Below the pieces are notes generated by a model. That model had not been told where the DNA came from. It saw only the letters and a program-made list of their open reading frames with translations, and made no database searches. From Erysipelotrichaceae bacterium (lineage in GTDB: Bacteria; Bacillota_I; Bacilli_A; RFN20; DUOF01), in the NCBI GenBank assembly GCA_015058985.1, contig SVBH01000002.1, positions 1 through 50,726 on the forward strand: DNA of 50,726 nucleotides, written 5' to 3'. Each line of letters opens with the position of its first letter. Positions within the stretch are counted from its first letter, which is position 1. The position numbers were made by a program, and so were the translations under genes. Below, piece by piece: positions 21,980 to 31,152 of this stretch.

Positions 21980-24454
21980 ATGATGGGGAAAAATAAAAGA
22001 ACAATATTATTAGGGACAATCTTGGGGACTTTTTTGTTCTTAATATTAGGAGCAATTAAGACTTCTGCGTACAATATTACTTATGATTATGATAGCAATG
22101 GAGGAACGACAGTTCAACTTAACGAATCATTGGAAGAATATAATGAAAACGATGAAGTGAATTTGTCTGCAGTTGCTAGTAAAGATGGATGGACATTTGT
22201 CGGATGGACGATGGATAGTGATGGGACAACTCCTTTGACTACTTTAACGATGCCTGCCAATGATGTTGTTTTATATGCAATCTACAGATATGAAGCAATA
22301 GAATATACCTTAACTTTAAATGCAGGTTATGCCACTATTTCAAGCGATAGTGTTTCTTGTACAATTCCAGAAAAATACAATAATGAAACAATTGTTACAA
22401 GTTGTGAGGTAACTACTCCTGTAATTACACCAGTAGAAAATTTTGATGTAGTAGGATTTGGAGAAAACAAAGACGACTCATCATCAAAAGTTGTTGATCA
22501 TAATACTACTTATCAACTTTCTTCTAATCAAAGTTTAACTGCCATCATAAAAAGAGAATTTGAAATTACTTTTATTATTAACACAGCAAAGGAAATTCCT
22601 GAATCTACAACTGGCAATAAATGCGAAGTAAATAGTTTAGACGATACTTGTATAATTCAATCTTATGATATCAAAGCTAAAGATGGGTACAAAGTTGCTG
22701 GATGGAATATAAGTCCAAATCTTAGTAGTTCTAGTTGGGGGCATTTAGAAAATAGAACTTTTACAGGAAGTATGTCTAATTCTTATGACAATGTATTTTA
22801 TGCCATTACTCCTGCAATAACGTATACAATCCAATACAATGTTGCTCCACCTGCATCAATTGTAGGTACAGAATATGATATAGAATATACTGCTGATGCA
22901 GAAATTGATTTACCTGATGTTGGTCGATATGGATATACTTTTGAGGGATGGAAACCAGAGATAAATACAGGCAATTGGAATACCAATGAACAATTCAAAG
23001 GAACAGTTCCAGCAGGAAAATATGGAGAAATTAAATTAGTAGCAGTTCTAGAACCAATTGAAATTAAATTGAATTTTGACGCTCAAGGAGGAACTTTAGA
23101 GGAACCATATAGAATGGTAGATTTCAACAGTAAAATAGGAACTTTACCTATTCCAACTAGACCAGGATTTATCTTTATAAGTTGGTATCAATATGAAAAC
23201 TATACACACGAAGTTGATGAAACTACATCTTTAGCTTGGACCAACGAAGAAACTACTATTTATGCTAAATGGGATATTAAGGAAATTGCTGTTGGTGAAG
23301 TAGAAAAAATTGAAAAAATATACGATGGTACAGCAAGTCAAGTAACTGTTGCAGTTTCTCATGAATCTAGTGAACCTTTAACATTTAAATGGTATAAATA
23401 TAACGATAAAACAGCAGCATATGAGCATACTAATATCTCTAATACTAATACTCTTTCAATAAAAGATGTAAAAGATAATGGAGCATATTATCTTGAAGCA
23501 TCAATTGATGTTGACAATTTATTCACTCACACATTTAGTGAAGTGATTAATGTAAATATTAGTCCTAAAAATATTCAATTAGTAGATGTTATCCCAGTTC
23601 ATAAAGTTTATGATGGATCAAAAAGAGCATCATTGACGGGTGGTAGATTGGTAGGAATTATCGAGGGAGATAGCGTATCGTTTAGTTTACTGACAACAAT
23701 TATTCTTCCTAAAGCGGACGTAGGAATTTATCCTATTATTCCTTCTGCAAGTTTAACAGGAGCACATAAAGATAACTATGCTATCTCAGAAACAGAAGAA
23801 TTAAATTATCATATAAAATCAGAAACATTAAAATCTGGTAATGAAATAATTACTTACAAATATGAGGATGGATTTCAATCAAATTACAGAGTTTATTTTT
23901 CAAATTTAAGTAACAAGATAGATTCTTATGAAATAGATAATACTTTTGGAAAGGACTATTTTGCTAGAAAAATATATCAAATAAAAATTGTGGAAGATGA
24001 AAAGACAGTTAATTATGAAAATGTAACTGTTAAAGTAAAACTTAGTAAAAAACTAAAGCAAGCAAGTAAATATAAAGTCTTAGTTTTAGGTTCAGAAAAT
24101 GTTGTGAAAGATTGCAAATACAAAGATGGATATTTAACATTTGAAGCATCATCATCGGTAACATTCGCTATTTTCTCTGATAAATATATGGATTATACAG
24201 GAATTATTATCCTATCAATTCTACTTGTTTCTCTAATGATGGCTTGTGCAGTTTTAATTATTAAGCAAACTAATTTTAAAATTCACCATGACAAAAAAGT
24301 AGTTTCTCCTAAAAAAGAAGAAACAAAAAAAGTCAGTGTCCATGAAAAGTATTTGAAATTAGATGAGGAAAACAAAGAAAACAAACGCAAACAAAAATTA
24401 GAAAATTCAATCATTGAAAAAAATAAAAAACAAAACAAAACAGTTAAGAAATAA
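21980..24454 (+). CDS. InlB-B / YDG repeat surface protein
   Basis: An 824-residue cell-surface protein. It starts at ATG 21980 (GGTGATTTT upstream) with a signal peptide (ILLGTILGTFLFLILGAIKTSA). Then come InlB B-type (Listeria-Bacteroides) repeats: YDSNGGTTVQL...WTFVGWTMDSDG...LYAIY, GYTFEGWKPEINTG, and FDAQGGTLEEPY...PTRPGFIFISWY...IYAKWD. Two YDG modules (KIYDGTASQVT and KVYDGSKRASLTG...DNYAI) follow. A C-terminal helix (IIILSILLVSLMMACAVLII) and a long Lys/Glu-rich cytosolic tail (about 55 residues) end it. No sortase motif. Such proteins are usually adhesins. It ends at a bidirectional terminator. Confidence 0.85.
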   Translation: MMGKNKRTILLGTILGTFLFLILGAIKTSAYNITYDYDSNGGTTVQLNESLEEYNENDEVNLSAVASKDGWTFVGWTMDSDGTTPLTTLTMPANDVVLYAIYRYEAIEYTLTLNAGYATISSDSVSCTIPEKYNNETIVTSCEVTTPVITPVENFDVVGFGENKDDSSSKVVDHNTTYQLSSNQSLTAIIKREFEITFIINTAKEIPESTTGNKCEVNSLDDTCIIQSYDIKAKDGYKVAGWNISPNLSSSSWGHLENRTFTGSMSNSYDNVFYAITPAITYTIQYNVAPPASIVGTEYDIEYTADAEIDLPDVGRYGYTFEGWKPEINTGNWNTNEQFKGTVPAGKYGEIKLVAVLEPIEIKLNFDAQGGTLEEPYRMVDFNSKIGTLPIPTRPGFIFISWYQYENYTHEVDETTSLAWTNEETTIYAKWDIKEIAVGEVEKIEKIYDGTASQVTVAVSHESSEPLTFKWYKYNDKTAAYEHTNISNTNTLSIKDVKDNGAYYLEASIDVDNLFTHTFSEVINVNISPKNIQLVDVIPVHKVYDGSKRASLTGGRLVGIIEGDSVSFSLLTTIILPKADVGIYPIIPSASLTGAHKDNYAISETEELNYHIKSETLKSGNEIITYKYEDGFQSNYRVYFSNLSNKIDSYEIDNTFGKDYFARKIYQIKIVEDEKTVNYENVTVKVKLSKKLKQASKYKVLVLGSENVVKDCKYKDGYLTFEASSSVTFAIFSDKYMDYTGIIILSILLVSLMMACAVLIIKQTNFKIHHDKKVVSPKKEETKKVSVHEKYLKLDEENKENKRKQKLENSIIEKNKKQNKTVKK

Positions 24455-24469
24455 TCTTAACTGTTTTTT
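24437..24469. terminator. Bidirectional terminator between surface protein and rqcH
   Basis: A 13-bp perfect stem (24437-24449 with 24455-24467, loop of five) with T runs on both strands, covering both stop codons. Confidence 0.85.
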
Positions 24470-26031
24470 GGATCTATATAAATAGTTTTGTAATTAGAAA
24501 GAATAACTTTCCCAGGTTTAGAAGCAGGAAGTTTTTTGACGTATTTTACCTTCGTGTAATCTATTGGTACAGAAGAAGATAATCCTGCGGATGAATACTT
24601 AGCAGCTAATTCTGCTGCTTGCCTTAATGTTTCTTCATCATTTTGATAATTACTAATGACTACATGGGCGCCTCGGTAATCTTTAACATGTAAAAACAGG
24701 TCATTAGGTTTTGCTAGTTTGAAGGTTAGATATTCATTTTGAAGATTATTTCTTCCAACATAAATCTTACTGTTGAATCCTTCAAATTCTAACAAAGAAA
24801 TTTTCTTGGCTTTCTTCTTGTTATTTGCAACTTGCTTCAAATAGTTTTGTTCCTTAAGTTCCATGATAATCTCATCAATTACATTTAAATCAGTGGTTTT
24901 TAATTGGACTTCTAAATCCAAGAAATATTCTAGTTCTTCTTTCACAATTTTAATTTGTTCTTCCAAGTGCTTTTTGGAGTTCGTTTTCTTCTTATATAAT
25001 TTGAAATAGTTATTAGCGTTCATCGTTAAATTTTTTGTACTGTCTAAAGGTATTTCTATACCTATTTCGTCAATGAAAATCTTATTCATTCCTCTTTGAT
25101 AACTAGAAGCATAAGTAAATAATATTTCACCATATTCTTTATAAATATGAGCATTATCACTATCTGTAATTTCATTATTTAATTTTTCTAATTTTTCATT
25201 TAATTTCTTTTTATAATTTGAAATTAATCTTTTGATATCACTAGATTTTCTATTAATCCTGTCTTGATCTGCTTTGGTAGAAAAATAATTGTTTAAACCT
25301 TCAAATAATTTTTCTTTTTTTTCATAAGAAGGGAAAGGTAAAAGATGAAACTCTTTTTCATTATAATATAAAGTTTCAGAGTTAATAATTTCATCAATTA
25401 TTATATTGAAAGATTTCTTTTCTATTTCATTCAATAATATTTTTTCTAAGAAAGAAGAAATTCCATAGAATTGTTTAGATAAAGAAAGATTTTCGTCGTA
25501 AAATTTTTCTTTTAAAGGATTTTTTTTCTTTTCCATAAAAGGAGTTGAATAGGAATATCCGGGTAAGATAATTCTTTTTCCTTCTTCAATGAAAGGTAAA
25601 CGATGTAAAGAATCAATGATTATGTCATCTTCTTTTGTTAAAATAAGATTGTTGTATCTACCCATTAGTTCAATATAAAAATGTTTTTTAACCTCAATAC
25701 CAATATCATTTTTACCTCTAAGAGTTAATCTAATAATACGGTCAAAGTTAATCTGTTCAACATTCTCAATATAAAAATTCTCAATATGTTTTTTTAAAAT
25801 AGAATGAAAATGGAATATATCGTTTGAATAAGAATATTTCTTACTTGTTAAACTAAGATAAGAATAATTTTGATTTACGGAAATAAAAAGGTTTTCTTTT
25901 AAATTTGGTTTATACAAATCAAAAATATATTCATTGTTAGATAACATAAAAACCTTATTAATACGCGCATCTTTGATATTTTTTTGTAGTTTTTTTGCAA
26001 TATTTAAAATGAATAAACCATCAATAGCCAT
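24457..26031 (-). CDS. rqcH: RqcH (NFACT) ribosome quality-control protein
   Basis: A 524-residue NFACT protein (older name fibronectin-binding protein FbpA). It has the NFACT-N domain (DGLFILNIAKKL..., LMGRYNNLIL), a long central coiled coil (about 255-390, KKKLNEKLEKLNNEI) and the NFACT-R domain (KIYVGRNNLQNEYLTFKLA, DLFLHVKDYRGAHVVI, LPASKPGKV). RqcH binds the stalled 50S-peptidyl-tRNA complex and adds alanine tails for degradation. AAGGTGATTGT precedes the ATG. It is divergent from the kinase-like gene. Confidence 0.92.
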   Translation of the reverse strand: MAIDGLFILNIAKKLQKNIKDARINKVFMLSNNEYIFDLYKPNLKENLFISVNQNYSYLSLTSKKYSYSNDIFHFHSILKKHIENFYIENVEQINFDRIIRLTLRGKNDIGIEVKKHFYIELMGRYNNLILTKEDDIIIDSLHRLPFIEEGKRIILPGYSYSTPFMEKKKNPLKEKFYDENLSLSKQFYGISSFLEKILLNEIEKKSFNIIIDEIINSETLYYNEKEFHLLPFPSYEKKEKLFEGLNNYFSTKADQDRINRKSSDIKRLISNYKKKLNEKLEKLNNEITDSDNAHIYKEYGEILFTYASSYQRGMNKIFIDEIGIEIPLDSTKNLTMNANNYFKLYKKKTNSKKHLEEQIKIVKEELEYFLDLEVQLKTTDLNVIDEIIMELKEQNYLKQVANNKKKAKKISLLEFEGFNSKIYVGRNNLQNEYLTFKLAKPNDLFLHVKDYRGAHVVISNYQNDEETLRQAAELAAKYSSAGLSSSVPIDYTKVKYVKKLPASKPGKVILSNYKTIYIDPKNS

Positions 26032-26071
26032 ACAATCACCTTATACATTATTATAATCTTAAACAGAAAAG

Positions 26072-26100
26072 TTGAAAAGTGGAGTTTATAAAAGTATAAT
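26072..26100 (+). promoter_or_regulatory. Promoter of the kinase-like gene
   Basis: TTGAAA (26072-26077), 17-bp spacer, TATAAT (26095-26100), 21 bases before the ATG. One of the best vegetative promoters in the window. Confidence 0.75.
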
Positions 26101-26121
26101 AAATCAAAGTTGGTGATAAAA

Positions 26122-27060
26122 ATGCATTTTTCAATAACGGGTTATTTAGGTAGTGGAAAGACCACTATATGTAAGAAATTGCAAGAGCAGTATGGGTTTG
26201 AAAGAATCTACGCTGGTGGAATTTTAAGAGAATTAGCTAAAGAAAAAAACATGACTATTTTAGAATTTACTAAATATCGTTTAGAAAATGATGAGGGAAA
26301 AAAATATGATAAAATAGTTGATGATTACACTGTTAGAATCGCAAAAGAGAATCCTGATAAAGATTTAATTTTTGACTCTAGGTTAGCATGGCATTTCATC
26401 CCAGATACTTTCAAAATATTTGTACTTGTTTCACCTTATGAAGCAGCTTTAAGAACATATTTAGTGAGAAAAGATAGTGATGAATCTTATTCTTCTTTAG
26501 AGGAAGCTAGAGATTTATTGGTAGAGAGAAGAATTGCAGAAAATAGAAATTATAAAAAAATCTATGGGGTTAACTGTGAAGATTTATCTCAATATGATTT
26601 AGTAATAGATACAACTTCAATTACTACTGATGCAGCGGTATCTATTATAATGGATTGTTATAATAAGAAAAAAAATGGTGAGAAATACCCTCGTTTTTGG
26701 ATTTCTCCTTCTAGTTTATTTCCTACTAAACCTTTAAATGAAATTAATATGGATAAAGTTAAAAATACTTTTGAAGCGATAAGTGAAAAGAAAGTAAGAA
26801 TTGTTGAAGCATTACGCTTCCATGATTCTTTATTTATACTAGATGGACATGGAGTAGTTCTAGCTTATAACTTATTGAAAGAATCTTTAATTAATCCTGT
26901 TATTGTCATGGATGAAGAAGATATAAAGAAGCGTAATATCAATATTTCAGATATAATCAAAGTTACCAAAGAAGATATTGATAATTGGGCAAAATTAAAT
27001 GGATTTGCTTATAACTATTATCCAAGGGTTATCGAAAAAATAGATTCTAAAGAGGATTGA
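26122..27060 (+). CDS. CMK-like P-loop kinase fused to a ParB/SerK-like domain
   Basis: A 312-residue protein started at ATG 26122 (GGTGAT upstream; TTG 26110 overlaps that site). Residues 1-185 are a cytidylate/shikimate-kinase-like P-loop domain: GYLGSGKTT at 7-15, IYAGGILRELAKEK, LIFDSRLAWHF and a LID with VERRIAENRNYKKIYG. Residues about 195-312 look like the ParB/sulfiredoxin/SerK fold: P-LNEI at its start, EALRFHDSLFILDGHGVVLAYNL (the I-DGHxR-like block) and PVIVMDEEDI. ParB-like domains hydrolyse or use nucleotides, and SerK phosphorylates free serine. The combination suggests a small-molecule kinase or nucleotide enzyme; the substrate is unknown. Stops with TGA. Confidence 0.65.
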   Translation: MHFSITGYLGSGKTTICKKLQEQYGFERIYAGGILRELAKEKNMTILEFTKYRLENDEGKKYDKIVDDYTVRIAKENPDKDLIFDSRLAWHFIPDTFKIFVLVSPYEAALRTYLVRKDSDESYSSLEEARDLLVERRIAENRNYKKIYGVNCEDLSQYDLVIDTTSITTDAAVSIIMDCYNKKKNGEKYPRFWISPSSLFPTKPLNEINMDKVKNTFEAISEKKVRIVEALRFHDSLFILDGHGVVLAYNLLKESLINPVIVMDEEDIKKRNINISDIIKVTKEDIDNWAKLNGFAYNYYPRVIEKIDSKED

Positions 27061-27075
27061 TGGTCAATCCTTTTT
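27053..27075 (+). terminator. Terminator of the kinase-like gene
   Basis: AGGATTGA-TGG-TCAATCCT (27053-27071) then five T. The stop codon lies in the stem and loop. Confidence 0.75.
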
Positions 27076-27105
27076 AATTGTGTTAAAATAAATCAGGTGG
27101 TTAAA

Positions 27106-29292
27106 ATGAAAGTTGCTAAAGTTTATATTGAATATGGCTCTTTAAAAGTGAATAGACCTTTTGATTATTTAGTACCTGAAAACATAAATATTACTAAAGG
27201 GGTTAGGGTATTCATTAATTTTAACCATGCAAAGATAGTAGGCTATGTGGTTGATGTCTATGAAACACACAAAAGCGAAGAAGAATTGAATGATGAATTT
27301 GGATATGAATTGAAATATATTGAAAAAGTTTTAGACGATAAACCTCTGATTAATGATGAGATAGAGGAGATTGTCCACTATTTACAAGAGGAAACAATGT
27401 CTTCATTAATCAAATGCTATCAAACAGTTTTGCCACCTTCTTTGAAACCATCATCTAGTAAAATAAAAGCAAGTAAATTAATAAAAAAATATTATAAGGT
27501 TTTATCTACTGACTATAAATTAAATGAAGGACAAAGAGAAATTGTTGATTATATTTTACAAAAAGGAGAAGTTTGTAAAGATGATTTAGAATTTTCTGCT
27601 TCTAGAATTAAAACTCTTGTAAATAAGGGAGTTTTGGAAGAAGTTGAAAGAGAAGAATATCGAACTTTGATTAAAGATTTTGGAAAAAGTAAATGGAAAA
27701 AATTGACTAATGGTCAAATAGATGCCTTAAATCAAATAAGAAATAGTGATAACAATGTAGTTCTTTTAGAAGGCGTAACAGGTTCAGGTAAAACAGAAAT
27801 TTATTTACATCTTATTAAGGAAGTTATAGAGCAAGGAAAAAATGCTTTAGTTTTGGTTCCTGAAATAGCTTTAACTCCATTAATCATAAAAAGAATAAGT
27901 GAGAGATTTGATGAAAATATCGCTATTTTCCACTCGGGGTTAAATGCAAGTGAAAAATATGATGAATATCGTAAAATTATTAATAAAGAAGTTAGAATAG
28001 TTATTGGAACTAGAAGCGCTATTTTTGTTCCTTTAGAGAATATAGGAATTATCATTTTAGACGAAGAGCACTCAGAATCATATAAGCAAGATAATTCACC
28101 TTCTTATCATGCTAAAGATATTGCAGTTTTCAGATCTAATGTTCATAATGCTAAAGTTGTTTTAGGAAGTGCAACTCCAAGTTTAGAGTCAAAGGTAAGA
28201 GCTTTAACAGGACAATATACTCAGGTTATTTTACCTAACAGAATAAACAATCAAAATTTACCTACAACTCAAATTGTAGATATGAATCTAGAATTAAAGA
28301 AAGGTAATTATTCAATTTTTTCAGAGTCACTATTAGAAAAAATTGAGGATAGATTAAATAAAAATGAACAAGTAATTCTATTACTAAATAAAAGAGGATA
28401 TGCCTCTTATGTTTCATGTCGTAAATGCCATTATGTATTCAAATGTCCGTCTTGTGATGTAAGCTTAACATATCACAAAAAAGATGAAACGTTAAAATGC
28501 CATTATTGTGGTTATTCACAAAATTATCCATCTATTTGTCCATCATGTTGCTCAAATTCAATTAGATATATTGGCTTAGGGACACAAAAGATTGAAGAAG
28601 AAATAAAGAAAAAATTTAAAGAAGCGAGAACAATAAGAATGGATTATGATTCTACTTCAAAAAAATATAGTCTAGAAAAAATATTAGAAGATTTTGATAA
28701 CCATAAATATGATATCTTAATTGGGACTCAAATGATTGCAAAAGGATTAGATTTTCCTCTTGTAACATTGGTAGGAGTTATCAATGCTGATATAGGATTA
28801 TATTTGAACGATTTTAGGGCAGGAGAAAGAACTTATCAGTTATTGACTCAAGTGATAGGTAGAAGTGGCAGAGAGAATAAAAAAGGAGAAGCTCTTATCC
28901 AAACCTATACCCCTGAAAACTATGTGATTAGAGAAGCAAGTAAACAAGATTATAATGATTTCTTCAGATCAGAAGTAATTTACCGAAAGGAAAGAAATTA
29001 TCCACCTTTTAGTATTTTTGCTACTTTAATGTTTAAAGGTCGTAATTATGATGAAACATATTTATTAGCAGATAATATGAAGAAATATATAGAACAACGT
29101 GATAAGGATATCTTTATTTTTGGCCCAGTTTCACCTTACATTGCGAAAGAAAATAATTTGTATAAAGTTAAATTAACTCTTAAGTATAAAGATTCAAAAA
29201 AAACCTTAAAATTAATAAAAGAGTTGATTGAAAGTATAAATAATAACACAAAAGTTAGTTTAAGTGTTATAATAGACCCATATCAAGATTAG
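27106..29292 (+). CDS. priA: Primosomal protein N' (PriA helicase)
   Basis: A 728-residue superfamily 2 helicase that restarts stalled replication forks. The 3' DNA-binding domain is at 1-100, Walker A GVTGSGKTEIYLH near 222, DEEHSESYKQ (Walker B) near 321, GSATPSLES (motif III), the zinc module with eight cysteines (CRKCHYVFKCPSCDV...CHYCGY...CPSCC, about 440-490), and the C-terminal motifs GTQMIAKGLDF and VIGRSGR. Start at ATG 27106 after CAGGTGG. It is followed after nine bases by the Cys-repeat gene. Confidence 0.95.
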   Translation: MKVAKVYIEYGSLKVNRPFDYLVPENINITKGVRVFINFNHAKIVGYVVDVYETHKSEEELNDEFGYELKYIEKVLDDKPLINDEIEEIVHYLQEETMSSLIKCYQTVLPPSLKPSSSKIKASKLIKKYYKVLSTDYKLNEGQREIVDYILQKGEVCKDDLEFSASRIKTLVNKGVLEEVEREEYRTLIKDFGKSKWKKLTNGQIDALNQIRNSDNNVVLLEGVTGSGKTEIYLHLIKEVIEQGKNALVLVPEIALTPLIIKRISERFDENIAIFHSGLNASEKYDEYRKIINKEVRIVIGTRSAIFVPLENIGIIILDEEHSESYKQDNSPSYHAKDIAVFRSNVHNAKVVLGSATPSLESKVRALTGQYTQVILPNRINNQNLPTTQIVDMNLELKKGNYSIFSESLLEKIEDRLNKNEQVILLLNKRGYASYVSCRKCHYVFKCPSCDVSLTYHKKDETLKCHYCGYSQNYPSICPSCCSNSIRYIGLGTQKIEEEIKKKFKEARTIRMDYDSTSKKYSLEKILEDFDNHKYDILIGTQMIAKGLDFPLVTLVGVINADIGLYLNDFRAGERTYQLLTQVIGRSGRENKKGEALIQTYTPENYVIREASKQDYNDFFRSEVIYRKERNYPPFSIFATLMFKGRNYDETYLLADNMKKYIEQRDKDIFIFGPVSPYIAKENNLYKVKLTLKYKDSKKTLKLIKELIESINNNTKVSLSVIIDPYQD

Positions 29293-29301
29293 GAGGAAAT
29301 T

Positions 29302-30018
29302 ATGATATTAATAAAAATTCTAGGAGAGAGAACTGACGTAGCATCATATTTATCTTACTATGCAAAGGTGCAACTAAATGATTTATTAAAAATTAACGAA
29401 GATGATATTTTATTTGAAGTCGTTGTAAGTGATTACTTTGTTGATGGTGATTTAAAAGGTTATGGAGGCATTGTAATTGAAGTAACTATTGAAAAAGAAC
29501 ACAATAATAAAAAAGAAGAAATCGCAAAAATACTAAATAGTTTCTGCAGTTATTTTGAAACAAAAACATGGATAAAATTCAATGTTTTAGACAAATCAGA
29601 TAGTTTTGTTTTTGAATCAGCAGAAGTAAAGCATTTTGATAAATGTGGCTGTGAATCTAATTGTCATTGCCATGAAGAAAAATGCGAATGTGGCTGCGAG
29701 TGTGGACCTGATTGTGATTGTGGATGTCAAGAAGGAAAAGAATGCACTTGTGAACATGATTGCAAATGTGGATCTAATTGCCATTGCCATGAAGAAAAAT
29801 GTGAATGTGGTTGCGAGTGTGGACCTGATTGTGATTGTGGATGTCAAGAAGGAAAAGAATGCATTTGTGAACATGATTGCAAATGTGGATCTAATTGTCA
29901 TTGCCATGAAGAAAAATGCGAATGTGGTTGCGAGTGTGGACCTGATTGTGATTGCGGATGTCAAGAAGGAAAAGAATGCACTTGTGAACATGATTGCAAA
30001 TGTGAGAGTCATAAATAG
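29302..30018 (+). CDS. Cys-rich tandem-repeat (metallothionein-like) protein
   Basis: A 238-residue protein. Residues 1-110 form a globular alpha/beta domain (LFEVVVSDYFVDGDLKGYGG, VIEVTIEKEHNNKKEEIAKIL) that faintly resembles DUF1904/tautomerase-like domains. From residue about 113 to the end there are three near-identical 39-residue repeats (117 bp each), every one with 13 Cys and 3 His, mostly as CxC: NCHCHEEKCECGCECGPDC, then DCGCQEGKECTCEHDCKCGS. Only a few base changes separate the copies, so the repeat expanded recently. About 40 Cys in 125 residues must bind metal (Zn, Cu, Cd) or clusters. AGGAGG precedes the ATG; the gene is nine bases after priA. Function unknown; metal storage or detoxification is inference. 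Confidence 0.75.
   Translation: MILIKILGERTDVASYLSYYAKVQLNDLLKINEDDILFEVVVSDYFVDGDLKGYGGIVIEVTIEKEHNNKKEEIAKILNSFCSYFETKTWIKFNVLDKSDSFVFESAEVKHFDKCGCESNCHCHEEKCECGCECGPDCDCGCQEGKECTCEHDCKCGSNCHCHEEKCECGCECGPDCDCGCQEGKECICEHDCKCGSNCHCHEEKCECGCECGPDCDCGCQEGKECTCEHDCKCESHK
29659..30003 (+). repeat. Three 117-bp tandem repeats in the Cys-rich gene
   Basis: Units begin at 29659, 29776 and 29893; the spacing is exactly 117 bases. The third unit is slightly truncated by the stop-proximal CESHK end. Differences are almost all synonymous (for example GGCTGC/GGTTGC, TGCACT/TGCATT), which shows a recent duplication kept in frame and under protein-level selection. Confidence 0.95.
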
Positions 30019-30043
30019 AGAGTTGTTTAACAACTCTTTTTTT
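30019..30043 (+). terminator. Terminator of the priA / Cys-repeat unit
   Basis: AGAGTTG-TTTAA-CAACTCT (30019-30037) followed by seven T. Confidence 0.85.
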
Positions 30044-30061
30044 AATATTTGAATATTAAAA

Positions 30062-30090
30062 TGGAAATTACTGATAAATAATGGTACAAT
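30062..30090 (+). promoter_or_regulatory. Promoter of the rlmN-stp-prkC-rsgA operon
   Basis: TGGAAA (30062-30067), 17-bp spacer, TACAAT (30085-30090), 18 bases before the rlmN ATG, with AGGTGATTA as ribosome binding site. Confidence 0.6.
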
Positions 30091-30108
30091 ATCAAAGGTG
30101 ATTATTAT

Positions 30109-31152
30109 ATGGAAAATCTATATGGAATACAATTTGAAGACTTAGAACAAAAAATGGTTTCTATTGGACAAAAAGCATATCGTGCTAAACAAATATATGG
30201 ATGGTTGTATCAACATAGGGTGTATGATATTGATTCTATGAGTGATATTTCTATTAAATTTAGAGAACAAATGAAACAAGATTTTTCTGTGCAATTGCCT
30301 TCTATAATAACAAAGCAAATTAGTTATGATGGAACTATCAAAATGTTAGTTGAATGCGACAATAAAGTAGCTGTTGAAACAGTTTTAATGAGATATGACT
30401 ACGGAAATGCTATTTGTGTTTCTTCTCAAGTTGGATGTAATATGGGATGTAGTTTCTGTGCAAGTGGATTATTAAAAAAACAAAGAAATTTGGAAACACA
30501 TGAAATCGTAGGTCAAGTAATGGCTATGCAAAAATACTTAGATGAAAATGAACCTGGGCAAAAAATTTCTCATATTGTTGTTATGGGTACTGGCGAACCT
30601 TTTGATAATTACGAAAATGTTATGAGGTTTGTTCGTATTATGAATTGTGTTTGGGGGCTTCAAATAGGAGCTAGACATATTACTATTTCAACGAGTGGTT
30701 TAGCAGATAAAATTATTAGATATGGACAAGAAGGATTGCAAATAAATTTAGCTATTTCTTTGCATGCTCCTAATAACGAAATTAGAAATAAAATAATGAA
30801 AATCAATAAAGCTTTTCCATTAGAAAAATTAATTCCAGCAATTAAGGAATACCAAGCTTTAACTAACAGGAGAGTAACATTTGAATATATTCTTTTGAAG
30901 GATGTAAACGATTCTTTAGAAAATGCGGTTGAATTAAAAAATTTACTTGATGGAATTGATGGATTGGTTAACTTAATACCTTACAACGAGGTAGATGAAA
31001 ATGGTTACAAAAGATCTTCTAACGAGACAATTAGAAGTTTTTATGATAAACTTAAAAAGTTAGGTATGAATGTTACAATTCGTAAGGAATTTGGACATGA
31101 CATTGATGCAGCATGTGGTCAATTAAGGGCTAAGAAAGAAGGCGTAATTTAA
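30109..31152 (+). CDS. rlmN: 23S rRNA (adenine-2503-C2)-methyltransferase RlmN
   Basis: A 347-residue radical-SAM methylase with the cluster motif CNMGCSFCAS (about 110-119), GEPFDNYENV, and the C-terminal catalytic Cys in AACGQLRA. It methylates A2503 of 23S rRNA and A37 of some tRNAs. First gene of an operon with stp, prkC and rsgA; its stop overlaps the next ATG by one base (TAATG). Confidence 0.95.
   Translation: MENLYGIQFEDLEQKMVSIGQKAYRAKQIYGWLYQHRVYDIDSMSDISIKFREQMKQDFSVQLPSIITKQISYDGTIKMLVECDNKVAVETVLMRYDYGNAICVSSQVGCNMGCSFCASGLLKKQRNLETHEIVGQVMAMQKYLDENEPGQKISHIVVMGTGEPFDNYENVMRFVRIMNCVWGLQIGARHITISTSGLADKIIRYGQEGLQINLAISLHAPNNEIRNKIMKINKAFPLEKLIPAIKEYQALTNRRVTFEYILLKDVNDSLENAVELKNLLDGIDGLVNLIPYNEVDENGYKRSSNETIRSFYDKLKKLGMNVTIRKEFGHDIDAACGQLRAKKEGVI

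Noticed and set aside
29659-30003. CRISPR array
   Set aside because: Units are contiguous, 117 bp, in frame within one gene and without spacers.
29617-30052. Alternative long frames across the Cys repeats
   Set aside because: They arise because the 117-bp repeat keeps all frames periodic; neither has a start signal.
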